Shown here piece by piece: positions 34,224-42,982 of a DNA stretch of 64,000 bases. The notes beneath the pieces are model-generated. The model saw only the letters and a program-made list of their open reading frames with translations, ran no database searches and was not told the DNA's origin. How positions within the stretch are numbered: position 1 is the stretch's first letter; the number at the start of each line of letters is the position of its first letter. The DNA comes from Arthrobacter sp. (GTDB lineage: Bacteria; Actinomycetota; Actinomycetes; Actinomycetales; Micrococcaceae). The DNA lies in the NCBI GenBank assembly GCA_031277795.1, contig JAITLQ010000015.1:62001-126000 (forward strand). The letters are read 5' to 3'. Made by a program: the position numbers and the translations under genes.

Positions 34224-34240
34224 GTTGCGGCCGCGTTGCA
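34224..34240. promoter_or_regulatory. GTTGC direct repeat, 11-bp period (first GAF-regulator gene)
   Basis: GTTGCGGCCGCGTTGCA: two GTTGC copies exactly 11 bp apart, 146 bp upstream of the first GAF-type regulator. Second member of the three-site set. Confidence 0.6.
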
Positions 34241-34314
34241 CCGAGGCCGCCGGTGTTCACTTAGGGTCGCGAGCATCAGGTTCCCTGAGGAAGCGCGGGC
34301 TTGCCGCCCAGACG

Positions 34315-34354
34315 CCGCCGGGGGCGGGGACCGTGTGGTCCCCGCCCCCGGCGG
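34315..34354. terminator. 18-bp perfect terminator hairpin
   Basis: Arms 34315-34332 and 34337-34354, loop GTGT, immediately after the stop of the surface protein gene. Confidence 0.88.
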
Positions 34355-34372
34355 TGTGTGATTCAGCCGAAA

Positions 34373-37213
34373 TCAGGCCTTGCGGCGGCGCGAGATCGCG
34401 AGCCAGGCGGCCCCACCGATCATGAGCGCAAGCGCCATGCCGGCCAGGCCGATCATGCCGGCGGAGCCGGTCTGGGCGAGGTCGTCGCCCTTGTCCACGA
34501 CGGTGGTGTCGGCATCGGCGTCGGCGTTGTTGGTACCGGCCGAGGCGTTGGAGCCGTTGGCATCCGAACCAGCGGAGCCGTTGTCGCCGTTGGCAGCGTC
34601 GCTACCGCTGGCATCCGAACCGGCGGAGGCGTTCGAGCCGTTGGCGGCGTCGCTACCGTTGGCCGCGTCGTCGCCGCTGGCGTTGTCCTCGCCGTCCACG
34701 ACGCACTTGGCGGTCGTGAAGGACGTGGGCTCGCTCGTCAGATCACCGGCGCTGGCGACGACGGTGTAGGTGGTGCCGCACTTGAGGGTGCTCGCGTCGA
34801 CGGACCAATTGCCCTCGGCATCGGCGGTGGTCGAGGCCACCTCCTTCTCATCCTCGTCGCGGACGCTGATGGTCGTGGACGGGTCGGCGGTGCCCTTGAC
34901 GGTCTCCTCGGTCACCTCGGTGACCTCGGGGGCGGCGGGGGCCTCAATGGCGGGGCAGTCCGCCGTCGTGAAGGTGGTCGGCTCGCTTTCCTCGTTATCC
35001 ACCACCGTCACCCCGGTGTAGGTGGTGCCGCAGCTCAGCTGGGTGGGATCGACGCTCCAGTTGCCCTCGGCGTCGGCCTCGGTGGAGACGACGTCCTTGC
35101 CGTCCGCGTCGCGCACGGTGACGGTGGAGGACGGCACGGCGGTGCCCTTGACCGACTCGGCGGTGGCCTCGGTCACCTTGGGAGCGGCCGGGGCCACGGT
35201 GATGTTCTGGTCGATGCTGGAGTACTGCGAGGTGTTGCCGTTGGCATCAACCGTCTGCAGGCGCAGGTAGCCGGAGGTGTGCGTCGTGGCGATGGAAATG
35301 CGCTCGCCCAGGGTGACGTCCTTGAGCTCGCCCAGGTACTCCTCGGCGTTGTCCTTGGCCGTCCAGTAGACGTGCAGGATTACGGGAGCGGTCGCGGCGG
35401 TGTTGCCGGCGAGCGGCGCGGGCTGCGTTGCTGCAAAGGTGGCGGTGGTGCCGTTGTAGCGCACCTTGTCGGCGCGGATGGTCTGCACCTTGTTGTTGAC
35501 AGCGCCGGTCTGGTTCCACAGGAACCAATTGCCGCCGGTCTCGGTCTCTTCCTCGACGCTACCGCGCGTGTTCTCGCCGAAGGTGTTGCCCGTGATGAGG
35601 GTCTTGCCGCGAGCGTTGTCGGTAATGGGAGCCTGCGAGAGGATTCCCTCGCTGCCGCCGTAGCCGTCGATCTTGTTGTTGAGGATGCTCCAGCCGGTGG
35701 ACCCGTCTGTCGTGGCGGCGCCGGCCTGCGGCCACACGTACACGGCCCAGTGGTTGGCGATGTTCGTGGGCAGATCGGTCCCGTTGGCGCGCTCGAGGTC
35801 CTGGGTGAACTCGTTGTTGCGCACCACGTTGCCCGTGCCGGGCGAGGCCACGGCAACGGCGGAGCGGCTCACGTTGGCGTAGAAGTCCGTGAACGTGTTG
35901 TCCTCGACGCTCACGTTCGTGGCGGAGCTGCCCTCCACGCGCACCCCATCAACGGCCCAGACCGTGTCGAACACGTTCTCGGCGATGGAGACGTTCTTGC
36001 TCGCCCCGCTCAAGTTGATGGCGGCGCTGCCCGGCTCGCGGGTCTTGGAGAAGGTGTTGCCGGAGAACGTGGCGTCGCTGACCGCACCGGCCAGCTGCAC
36101 GCCGCCCGTGAACGAGGCCTCGTTGTCGGTGACGTCGAGGGAGTTCCACGTGGCGGTGTTGCTCTGGAACAGGGCACCTGTGGGGGTCGTGGCACTCTGG
36201 CCCGTGAACTTGTTTCCCTTCACCACGGTGTTGGTGAAGACGCTGTTGGCCTGGTTCTCGAAGGCAAACACCTCGCGCTGGGCACCGCTACCGCGCAGGT
36301 AGGTGTTGCCGGAGTACGTGAAATCGTTGACCTGCAGCCCGGTGTTGAAGTAGACGGCGGCCGTGGTGGCGGACTCGTCGGTGGCGCCGAAGGTGCTGTT
36401 CGTGACCGAGAGGCCGTTGACGACCGCCTTGTCCTCGATGTCGATGTGGCCGAGTCCCGACTCGACGCCACGGCTCGTCACGTTATCGATCTTGATGTTA
36501 GAGACCGTGGAGGTCTGGCTCAGCGACCCATCGATCATGATCGAGGTGTAGTACTGGCTATAGAACACGCTGTCCGTGATGTTCACATCTGAGGCACCGT
36601 CGAGGAGCGCCACACCGGTTTCGCCGATGGCGGTATTGGGGTCCTTGAAGTCGAAGTCGGAGACGGTGACGTTGCTGCCACTGATCGCCACCTCCGCCGC
36701 ACCGGCCTTGATGTTCTTGAGGTGCTCGAGGGTGACGTCGTCCGACTTCACCAGAATGCCGGCGAAGTCGGCATCGGTGGTGGTGGTGATTTCGTCCAGG
36801 TTGGAGAAGTCAATCGAGACGGGGACTTCCGCATCAATGACGTAGCGCGCGCCCGAGGTGCCCGGGTTCTGGTGATTGCCACCGGGCAGACCCACGCGAT
36901 CGGTGCTCATGGCGTCGGCCGAGTTGGCGAAGGAAATGCCGCCGGTGCCAAGCAGCGTCTCGTCAAAGACGATCTTGACGCCGTCGGCATTGGTGGAGGC
37001 GTTGGCGGTGGCGATGGCGGCCATCAGCGAGCCGGGGGTGTTGGCGGACTCGGTGTTGGTGACGGTGAGGACGGACGGGGCGGCGAACGCCGATGCGGCG
37101 GGAATGGTCACGCCGGCAAAGACGGTGGCCGCCGCGACCGCCGTGGTGAATCCTCGGCGCGCGGCGGTGGACGTCTTGCGTCCTCCGTCGGTGAGCACTG
37201 ATCGAGAGAGCAT
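34373..37213 (-). CDS. Sortase-anchored surface protein: beta-helix, two Ig-like repeats, LAQTG, 946 aa
   Basis: Order: signal peptide (about 1-45, ending A-S-A-F-A-A-P); a long N/T/S-rich region (about 100-640) full of G-N-x-F/V-N-N-x-F turns, typical of right-handed parallel beta-helices of the adhesin or polysaccharide-binding kind; two tandem Ig-like repeats (about 678-754 and 755-838), each with G-N-W-S-V-D and C-G-T-T-Y-T; an Asn/Ala/Gly/Ser/Asp-rich stalk; L-A-Q-T-G at 912-916, a hydrophobic segment and R-R-R-K. LAxTG is the class E sortase type of actinobacteria. GGAAGGAAG precedes the ATG. No sortase gene is in the window. Lower G+C than neighbours. Confidence 0.9.
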   Translation of the reverse strand: MLSRSVLTDGGRKTSTAARRGFTTAVAAATVFAGVTIPAASAFAAPSVLTVTNTESANTPGSLMAAIATANASTNADGVKIVFDETLLGTGGISFANSADAMSTDRVGLPGGNHQNPGTSGARYVIDAEVPVSIDFSNLDEITTTTDADFAGILVKSDDVTLEHLKNIKAGAAEVAISGSNVTVSDFDFKDPNTAIGETGVALLDGASDVNITDSVFYSQYYTSIMIDGSLSQTSTVSNIKIDNVTSRGVESGLGHIDIEDKAVVNGLSVTNSTFGATDESATTAAVYFNTGLQVNDFTYSGNTYLRGSGAQREVFAFENQANSVFTNTVVKGNKFTGQSATTPTGALFQSNTATWNSLDVTDNEASFTGGVQLAGAVSDATFSGNTFSKTREPGSAAINLSGASKNVSIAENVFDTVWAVDGVRVEGSSATNVSVEDNTFTDFYANVSRSAVAVASPGTGNVVRNNEFTQDLERANGTDLPTNIANHWAVYVWPQAGAATTDGSTGWSILNNKIDGYGGSEGILSQAPITDNARGKTLITGNTFGENTRGSVEEETETGGNWFLWNQTGAVNNKVQTIRADKVRYNGTTATFAATQPAPLAGNTAATAPVILHVYWTAKDNAEEYLGELKDVTLGERISIATTHTSGYLRLQTVDANGNTSQYSSIDQNITVAPAAPKVTEATAESVKGTAVPSSTVTVRDADGKDVVSTEADAEGNWSVDPTQLSCGTTYTGVTVVDNEESEPTTFTTADCPAIEAPAAPEVTEVTEETVKGTADPSTTISVRDEDEKEVASTTADAEGNWSVDASTLKCGTTYTVVASAGDLTSEPTSFTTAKCVVDGEDNASGDDAANGSDAANGSNASAGSDASGSDAANGDNGSAGSDANGSNASAGTNNADADADTTVVDKGDDLAQTGSAGMIGLAGMALALMIGGAAWLAISRRRKA
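34530..34690. repeat. Degenerate tandem repeats coding the Asn/Ala/Gly/Ser stalk
   Basis: Imperfect repeats of GTTGGC/GTTCGAGCC-GTTGGCGGCGTCGCTACC kind encode S-D-A-A-N-G-S-N-A-S-A-G blocks next to the LAQTG anchor. Such stalks often vary in copy number between strains. Confidence 0.7.
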
Positions 37214-37558
37214 TGCTTCCTTCCGTAGTGTCTGCGGCTCGCGACAGGCACGCGAAGGGAGCGCTGGGCGCTACCGCAACGCGAGCAGAGAAAACGCAAA
37301 GCTCTGACACGTACTGTTCGGTGGGAGTGCGACACCGGCGGGAACCTCAAGCCCATTGGGTGGAGCCGCAAAGGGAATGATGAATTTCCCCTGTAGATCA
37401 GTCTTGCGGCTTGAAAAGATCTTGTCGACGTGACTTTAGAAATGACACCCGTATGGGGGTCAAATGAGCGCAATGCGGAGTCTTAGTTTCTCTTGTGATT
37501 GAACACGGATAACCTCGCGTGGTCAATGGTGTGCTTAAGTGATTTGAGGCGGAGTTCT
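37214..37558. other. AT-richer divergent regulatory region
   Basis: 345 bp between the divergent surface-protein and response-regulator starts, clearly less GC-rich than the window. It holds AAGATCTT (a palindrome near 37418) and ACCCGTATGGGGGT, but no gene and no site that can be assigned to a factor. The orphan response regulator next to it is the obvious candidate binder. Confidence 0.5.
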
Positions 37559-38314
37559 GTGGGGCAGGATGTAGGTGGCTCTCCCACCGGCGGGCGCGCC
37601 GAGGCGCCCGTGCCACGGGGGCGTGAAGTCGCGATCGCCCTAGTGGAGGATCATGTCCTGCAACGAGCCGGGGCCCAGCAGGTGCTGCGTGGGCATGGCG
37701 GCTACCGCGTGTGCTTCAGCGGCGAATCCCTCCCCGATTTTGATGCGTGGCTCGCCGCCGCTCCCCCTGAGGAGCGCCCGGTCCTGCTCATCCTTGACCT
37801 CGTCGTTGAGCGGCGGGCCAGCGCCAGTCCGTCGCGCATTGAGGCACTGGTGAAGTCCGGGATGAAGGTGCTCGTCCTCTCCGCCATGGGAGCCCCCGCC
37901 CTGGTGCGCCGGATGCTGCAGGTCGGCGTCGCCGGCGTGGTGGGGAAGCGGGACAGCGAGGCGGATGTGCTGGCCGCGGTCGAGACGGTCCTGGCGGGCG
38001 GGACCTGGATGACCTCAGAACTGGCCGCCGTCATCGCGGGGGAAGCGGAACGACCCGCCCTGAGCATGCAGGAGGAGCGGGCGCTCGTGCTGTACGTCTC
38101 AGGACTGAGCGTCGAAGAGGTGGGACGGGCCATGAATATCGGGCGCGAGACGGCCAAGCAATACCTTGACAGGGTTAAGCGCAAGTATGCCGCCGCCGGC
38201 GTTCCTGTGCGCACCAAACTCGACTTCGGCCGCATTGCCTGGGCGGACGGTTACGTCAATCCCTCGCTCCCCACGGCGAACGTCGAAGGAGCCGGCCGTT
38301 CGACCATCGGGTGA
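37559..38314 (+). CDS. Orphan NarL/LuxR-type response regulator, 251 aa
   Basis: Receiver domain (about 25-145): V-E-D-H acidic pocket, I-L-D-L-V-V phospho-acceptor Asp, V-L-S-A-M-G, and V-V-G-K-R-D Lys, so the phosphorylation site looks intact. The C-terminal HTH (about 165-225) reads L-S-V-E-E-V-G-R-A-M-N-I-G-R-E-T-A-K-Q-Y-L-D-R-V-K-R-K-Y, a LuxR/NarL helix. No histidine kinase is nearby. The GTG at 37559 follows GGCGGAG; ATG at 37526 and TTG at 37499 are upstream alternatives. Divergence from the surface-protein gene suggests it controls that gene. Confidence 0.82.
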   Translation: MGQDVGGSPTGGRAEAPVPRGREVAIALVEDHVLQRAGAQQVLRGHGGYRVCFSGESLPDFDAWLAAAPPEERPVLLILDLVVERRASASPSRIEALVKSGMKVLVLSAMGAPALVRRMLQVGVAGVVGKRDSEADVLAAVETVLAGGTWMTSELAAVIAGEAERPALSMQEERALVLYVSGLSVEEVGRAMNIGRETAKQYLDRVKRKYAAAGVPVRTKLDFGRIAWADGYVNPSLPTANVEGAGRSTIG

Positions 38315-38517
38315 AGACTGGCCGGGTGGCGTTTCTTGCTCTGAGGTAACAATTCCTTCGACCAAGAATCCACACCCCTCGGATCGAGAAAAGCTCAGCA
38401 TGCCGAACGAAACAGCGGCATCCGGGGTGATCAATTCAATTTCCAGTAAGCATCCGCTGACGGCGCGTGAACCCGCCGTCTACCTCCGTCGGCGCGTCGC
38501 TGGGGCCGCCCGGGCCG

Positions 38518-39813
38518 TTAGCGCGCGCCCAGCGCCGCGAGCCGCGCCTCGGCCGCCGCCCGCCGCGGCGAACCGGGCGGCATGAGTTGGGCCGCCGCGG
38601 CCCACGCCTCGGCGTCCTTGGCCCCCTCGGGGAGGGCGAGGTACGCGGCGATCGCCTCCGGCTGGGCCGAGCCGAGCACCGCCCCCCGCAGCGCGGAGGA
38701 GAGCTCGCGCCGCCGATGCGCGATGTCGGGGGCCTTCGAACCGGGCAGGAGCTGGCCGCCGTACTCGCCGAGCGCCGGCAGCAGGGCCCCCCGCGCGAGG
38801 TGGGTGGCAACGCGCGCGGCGTCGTCCTCGACCCCTGAGAGGCGGTACGGCCGCGAGTCCAGGGTCACGCCGGCGTCGAACGCGCCGCTGTCCTCGAGCG
38901 CCCTGCGCAGGCGCGCGATCTCCGCGCGCAGGGTCACGGTGGAGACCGGGTGGGCGTAGACGCGGCGGATCAGCTCGGCGCCGTCCATGCCTTGGGGAGC
39001 GGCGGCCAGGACCGCGAGCAGCTCCGCGTGCCGGCGCCCCAGCGACGAGGTGCCGTGCGGCGTGTCGAGCGTGGGCGCGTCCGGGCCGGTGAGCCGCAGG
39101 AGCGCGTGGGCCGAGGACGAGCCGACGGGCACCGCCGGCCCCGAGGGGACGGCCGTGGTGGCCAGGTGCGACTCGAGCGTGGCGGCCGCCCCACGCAGCG
39201 CGGCCAGGACAAACGGGGCAAGCGCCGCCTCGCCCCCCGTGATGGCGAGGGCCCCGGAGAGGCTGCCTTGGCGCGGGTCGCGGACGGCGACGGCGGCGAA
39301 GGGGCGGGGCAGGTCCGGAGAGGCGCCCGAGCGCGAAGGCGCCTTTGTCGCCAGCGCGCGCCCGAGTCCGGACAGCGAGCCGCCCACGAGGGCCCAATCG
39401 GTGCCGGCGAGAAGCCCCCAGCCCTCGGCCTCGGCGAGCTCGGCGTCGGCGCCGTCCAGCCACAGCACCCGCCCGGCCGGATCGGCCACGACCAGCACGA
39501 GGCCCGCCTCGCGCGCCGCCCCGCCCAGGAGGGCGTGGGCCAGGGGGACCAGGGCCGCCAGCGGGCTCCCCGCACGCGCGGCCGAGAGCTGGCGGTGATC
39601 CCACGGATCGGTCACGGCGGTCGGCTCCCTGGAGGTGGCGGTGATGGCGTCGACGGCGCGGGTGAGCGCCGGCGCAAACGAGTCTGCCCCGGCGTCGAGA
39701 AGCCGGGCAACTTGGCGGCGCGGCGGGGCGGGAAGGAGGGAGGGTCTTGACGCGCCCCGATTTTCGTGGAGACCCGGTCCTGTCCCCGCCCGGGCCCCGT
39801 CCCGCGGCGTCAC
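38518..39813 (-). CDS. Second GAF-type regulator, paralogue of 32573-34078
   Basis: Aligns with the first regulator over sensor and output regions: L-V-L-V-V-A-D-P-A-G-R-V-L-W-L-D-G against its L-W-V-E-G block, and a strongly similar C-terminus (R-R-H-A-E-L-L-A-V-L-A-A-A-P-Q-G-M, V-T-L-R-A-E-I-A-R-L-R-R-A-L, S-R-P-Y-R-L-S-G). The central linker is shorter. The sensor half is diverged, so the signal probably differs. The start is uncertain: a GTG at 39813 was chosen, but the frame stays open to a GTG at 39888, right beside the GTTGCA repeats. It is divergent from the peptide ABC importer, another possible target. Confidence 0.7.
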   Translation of the reverse strand: MTPRDGARAGTGPGLHENRGASRPSLLPAPPRRQVARLLDAGADSFAPALTRAVDAITATSREPTAVTDPWDHRQLSAARAGSPLAALVPLAHALLGGAAREAGLVLVVADPAGRVLWLDGADAELAEAEGWGLLAGTDWALVGGSLSGLGRALATKAPSRSGASPDLPRPFAAVAVRDPRQGSLSGALAITGGEAALAPFVLAALRGAAATLESHLATTAVPSGPAVPVGSSSAHALLRLTGPDAPTLDTPHGTSSLGRRHAELLAVLAAAPQGMDGAELIRRVYAHPVSTVTLRAEIARLRRALEDSGAFDAGVTLDSRPYRLSGVEDDAARVATHLARGALLPALGEYGGQLLPGSKAPDIAHRRRELSSALRGAVLGSAQPEAIAAYLALPEGAKDAEAWAAAAQLMPPGSPRRAAAEARLAALGAR

Positions 39814-39892
39814 CGCGGCGAAGCCGCACCCGAATGCCGGGTGGCCTCCGCGCCGGCGGGGGAGGCGCCCGGTCCGCCGGGGCGGCACGGAC

Positions 39893-39909
39893 GTTGCATG
39901 AACGTTGCA
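39893..39909. promoter_or_regulatory. GTTGCA direct repeat, 11-bp period (second GAF-regulator gene)
   Basis: GTTGCATGAACGTTGCA: two GTTGCA copies exactly 11 bp apart, directly upstream of the second regulator and about 180 bp before the ABC importer operon. Third member of the set. Confidence 0.65.
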
Positions 39910-40090
39910 TGTCAGCCCGCGCGCCAGCGCCCGGGAACCCGGGCCCCGCGGGGCCGGCGCGGCGGCGAGTGTGACGAGGCGGGGCGACGCCCGCGGGTGG
40001 ATCCGGCGGCCGCGGCGGAAGAATCAACGGCACTGTGTCCGGCCCGGGCGCACGCATCCTGTCCTGTTAGAGAAAGCACGCCCCCTGCCG

Positions 40091-41758
40091 ATGTCTCGCC
40101 TCACCCGCAGCGCGCTCGCCGCGGCCGCCCTCGCGGCCGCCGGTGCCCTCGCGCTCACCTCCTGCTCCTCCGGCACCCAGGCCGACCCGGCGTCGTCGGG
40201 CGCCGCGAACACCAAGACCACGCTGACGTACGCCTCCGGTGACGCGGAGCCGGAGTGCCTCGACCCGCACGTGGGCGGCAACTACCCGCAGGCGCTCGTG
40301 GCCACGCAGTACCTGGAGAACCTCGTCAGCCGCGACAAGGAGGGCAAGATCATCCCGTGGCTGGCCACGGCGTGGAAGGTGAGCGAGGACGGCAAGACCG
40401 TCACGTTCACGCTCAAGGACGGCGTGAAGTTCACGGACGGGACCGCCCTGACCTGGGAGGCCGTCAAGGCCAATGTGGACCACCTGCAGGACCCCGACAC
40501 GGCCTCGTCCACGGGGTACCTGGCCTTCGCCAAGATCACCTCGGTGACGAAGGGCGCCTCCGACCTGGAGGCGGTGGTGCACCTGAGCGCCCCCGACTCC
40601 GCGCTGCTGGAGTCCTTCTCCCAGACCTGGAACGCGATCGAGTCCCCCACGGCCCTGAAGCGCTCGCAGGAGGAGAACTGCGCGGCGCCCGTGGGCACCG
40701 GCCCGTTCAAGGTGGCCTCCTGGGCCAAGCAGGACCGCGTGGAGCTCGTGCGCAACGATGACTACACGACGCCGCCTGCGGACGCCGCAACGCAGTCCGG
40801 CCCGGCCGCTCTCACCGCCATCACGTGGCGCTTCATCCCGGATTCCGCCACGCGCTACGCCGCGCTGCAGTCCGGCGAGGTGGACGTCATCGACAACCCG
40901 CTGCCGGAGAACATCGAGGCCGCGGGCGCCGAGGGCTCGGCCATCAAGGACCTCAACGCTCCGCGCCCCGGCGCGTCCAACCGCATCGAGCTGAACTCCG
41001 GCCAGGCGCCGTTCAACGACCAATCGGTGCGCGAGGCGTTCATCCGCTCGGTCGACGTCAACGCGGGCGTCGAGTCGCTCTTCAAGGGCACCGCCCCACG
41101 TTCCACCTCCGCGCTCTCCAGCGCAGAGCCGCTCGCCGTGTCCTCGCCGGAGGCCTACCCGTACGACCTCGAGGCGGCCAAGAAGCTGCTCGACGAGGCG
41201 GGCTGGAAAGTCGGAGCGGACGGCATCCGCGAGAAGGACGGCAAGAGGCTCACGGTGCGCTTCCCCGTCTCCACGAACCAGTCGGCCCCCGCCGAGCAGT
41301 CGCTCTTCACGCAGCTGCAGGCCGGGGCCAAGGAGGCCGGCTTCGACGTGCAGATCTCGCTGCTCGACCTCTCCAGCTGGTACGGCGCGCTCGGCAAGAA
41401 CGAGTACGAGCTCGTCTCCGCCCCCTACACCAAGGTGGGCCCCGACGTGCTGCGCATCCTCTACCACTCTGACGGCATCACGCCCGCGCCGTCCGGCTAC
41501 TTCGCCAACCACGCGCAGATCAACGATCCCGAGCTGGACAAGCTCCTGGACCAGGCCAGCGCCACGGTGAACGACGAGGCCAAGCGCGGCGAGCTGTACA
41601 AGCAGGCCCAGGAGATCATCGCCAAGAAGCAGGTGATTCTGCCGATCTTCGACCAGCAGAATCACTACCTCTACCGCGCCGGGATCGAGGGGCTGCGTGC
41701 CCTTCCCACCGTGAATACGCCCACCTTCCTGGACGTCAAGCCGATTCCGGCCGCCTGA
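40091..41758 (+). CDS. Peptide/opine-type ABC transporter substrate-binding lipoprotein, 555 aa
   Basis: Family 5 extracellular solute-binding protein. Signal with lipobox A-L-A-L-T-S-C-S (Cys about residue 25). Family blocks: L-D-P-H-V-G-G-N-Y near the N-terminus, W-L-A-T-A-W-K-V-S-E-D-G-K-T-V-T-F-T-L, G-T-G-P-F-K-V, and Y-A-A-L-Q-S-G-E-V-D-V-I. The ATG at 40091 gives a short charged M-S-R-L-T-R-S signal start. It leads an operon with two permeases and a fused ATPase. Family members bind di/oligopeptides, nickel or opines; the ligand is not readable. Confidence 0.92.
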   Translation: MSRLTRSALAAAALAAAGALALTSCSSGTQADPASSGAANTKTTLTYASGDAEPECLDPHVGGNYPQALVATQYLENLVSRDKEGKIIPWLATAWKVSEDGKTVTFTLKDGVKFTDGTALTWEAVKANVDHLQDPDTASSTGYLAFAKITSVTKGASDLEAVVHLSAPDSALLESFSQTWNAIESPTALKRSQEENCAAPVGTGPFKVASWAKQDRVELVRNDDYTTPPADAATQSGPAALTAITWRFIPDSATRYAALQSGEVDVIDNPLPENIEAAGAEGSAIKDLNAPRPGASNRIELNSGQAPFNDQSVREAFIRSVDVNAGVESLFKGTAPRSTSALSSAEPLAVSSPEAYPYDLEAAKKLLDEAGWKVGADGIREKDGKRLTVRFPVSTNQSAPAEQSLFTQLQAGAKEAGFDVQISLLDLSSWYGALGKNEYELVSAPYTKVGPDVLRILYHSDGITPAPSGYFANHAQINDPELDKLLDQASATVNDEAKRGELYKQAQEIIAKKQVILPIFDQQNHYLYRAGIEGLRALPTVNTPTFLDVKPIPAA

Positions 41759-41779
41759 GAAACGTGATCCACTGATCGC

Positions 41780-42982
41780 GTGAGCATGCACGACGACGCA
41801 CGCCCGGCCCCCGGCCCCACCTCGCGTGGGGTGCCGGGGGCCGTGGCCGTGCCCGGCGCCGCAGCGCCGGGCGCGGCCGACACGGTCACGGTTGGCTCCG
41901 GCACGGCTGGCGCGGGCACGGCTGGCGCGGGCAAAGTTGGCTCGGGCACGGCTGGCGCGGGGGAGGGCCCCGGCGAGGTGCCGGCGTCGGCGTCCCCGTT
42001 GGCGGCCGCCGGCCGGCCCGGGGCCGGCGCGCCCCTGCCGCGCGGGCGGCGCAGGGCCTGGTGGGTCTCCGCGTTGTGGCGCCTGCTGGGCGCCGTCGTG
42101 GCGATCTGGCTCGTGGCCACGCTCGGCTTCGCCGTGCTCCAGGCCCTGCCGGGCGACCCGGCCGAGGCGGCCCTGGGCGGCCCCGGCTCTCAGGCCTCGG
42201 CGGCGGCGTTGCAGGCGGCCCGCGAGCAGTTCGGCCTCGACCTTCCCCTGCCCCAGCAGTACCTCAACTACCTCGGGAACCTGCTGCGCGGTGACTTCGG
42301 GATCTCCTACGGGCAGAAGCGCCCCGTGGTGGAGGTCATCGCCCCGCTGCTCTGGCCCACGCTGCTGCTGGCCCTATGTTCCCTCGCCGTGGCCTGGGTC
42401 CTCGCGTTGCTCACCGCGGTCATCGCGACGGGGCGTTCGCGGGTGGCGGCGCGGCTGGCCTCGGCCCTGGAGCTCGTGGCGTCCGTGCTCCCCGGATTCT
42501 GGCTTGCCGCCGTGCTCGTCATCGTCTTTTCGACGCAGTTGCGCTGGTTCCCCGCCGTTTCGGACAACAGCGCGCGCGGCCTCGTGCTCCCCACCCTGGC
42601 CCTCGCCATCCCGCTGGCCGGCTACCTGGCGCAGGGCATGAGGGAGGGGATGCTCTCGGCACTCGACGCTCCCTTTGCCGCGGCGGCCCGGACGCGCGGT
42701 GAGACGCCCCGGGGGCTGCGCTGGCGGCACGCCCTGCGCCATGGGCTGGTGCCCGGCATCAATCTCTCCGGCTGGGCGTTTGGCTATCTCATCTCCGGCG
42801 CCGTGGTCGTGGAGACCGTGTTCGCCCGGCCCGGGCTGGGGCGAGCCCTCCTCACGGCCGTGACGGCGCGCGACGTCCCGCTCGTGCTGGGCGTGACCCT
42901 CGTATCGGCCCTCGGCTATGTCCTCGTGACGCTTCTGGCCGATGCCCTCGTCGCCCTCGTGGATCGGAGGGCGGCCGCATGA
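41780..42982 (+). CDS. ABC transporter permease (DppB/OppB type) with repeat-bearing N-tail, 400 aa
   Basis: First membrane component of the importer: R-L-L-G-A-V-V-A-I-W-L-V-A-T-L-G-F-A-V-L-Q-A-L-P-G-D-P opening (from about residue 97) and the EAA-like loop A-A-A-R-T-R-G-E-T-P-R-G-L-R-W-R-H-A-L-R. Six membrane segments. About 95 disordered residues precede helix 1, with five T-x-G-x-G repeats coded by a 15-bp tandem. The GTG at 41780 or ATG at 41786 is the likely start; there is no strong ribosome site, so coupling to the upstream gene is likely. Its stop overlaps the next start (ATGA). Confidence 0.9.
   Translation: MSMHDDARPAPGPTSRGVPGAVAVPGAAAPGAADTVTVGSGTAGAGTAGAGKVGSGTAGAGEGPGEVPASASPLAAAGRPGAGAPLPRGRRRAWWVSALWRLLGAVVAIWLVATLGFAVLQALPGDPAEAALGGPGSQASAAALQAAREQFGLDLPLPQQYLNYLGNLLRGDFGISYGQKRPVVEVIAPLLWPTLLLALCSLAVAWVLALLTAVIATGRSRVAARLASALELVASVLPGFWLAAVLVIVFSTQLRWFPAVSDNSARGLVLPTLALAIPLAGYLAQGMREGMLSALDAPFAAAARTRGETPRGLRWRHALRHGLVPGINLSGWAFGYLISGAVVVETVFARPGLGRALLTAVTARDVPLVLGVTLVSALGYVLVTLLADALVALVDRRAAA
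41888..41962 (+). repeat. Five tandem 15-bp repeats in the permease N-tail
   Basis: Units at 41888, 41903, 41918, 41933 and 41948; consensus ACGGCTGGCGCGGGC, with units 2 and 3 identical. Period is a multiple of three, so copy changes keep the frame. Confidence 0.9.

Noticed and set aside
34530..34690. Repeats resembling a short CRISPR-like array
   Set aside because: Repeats are contiguous, degenerate and in frame with the surface-protein stalk; there are no unique spacers and no cas genes.
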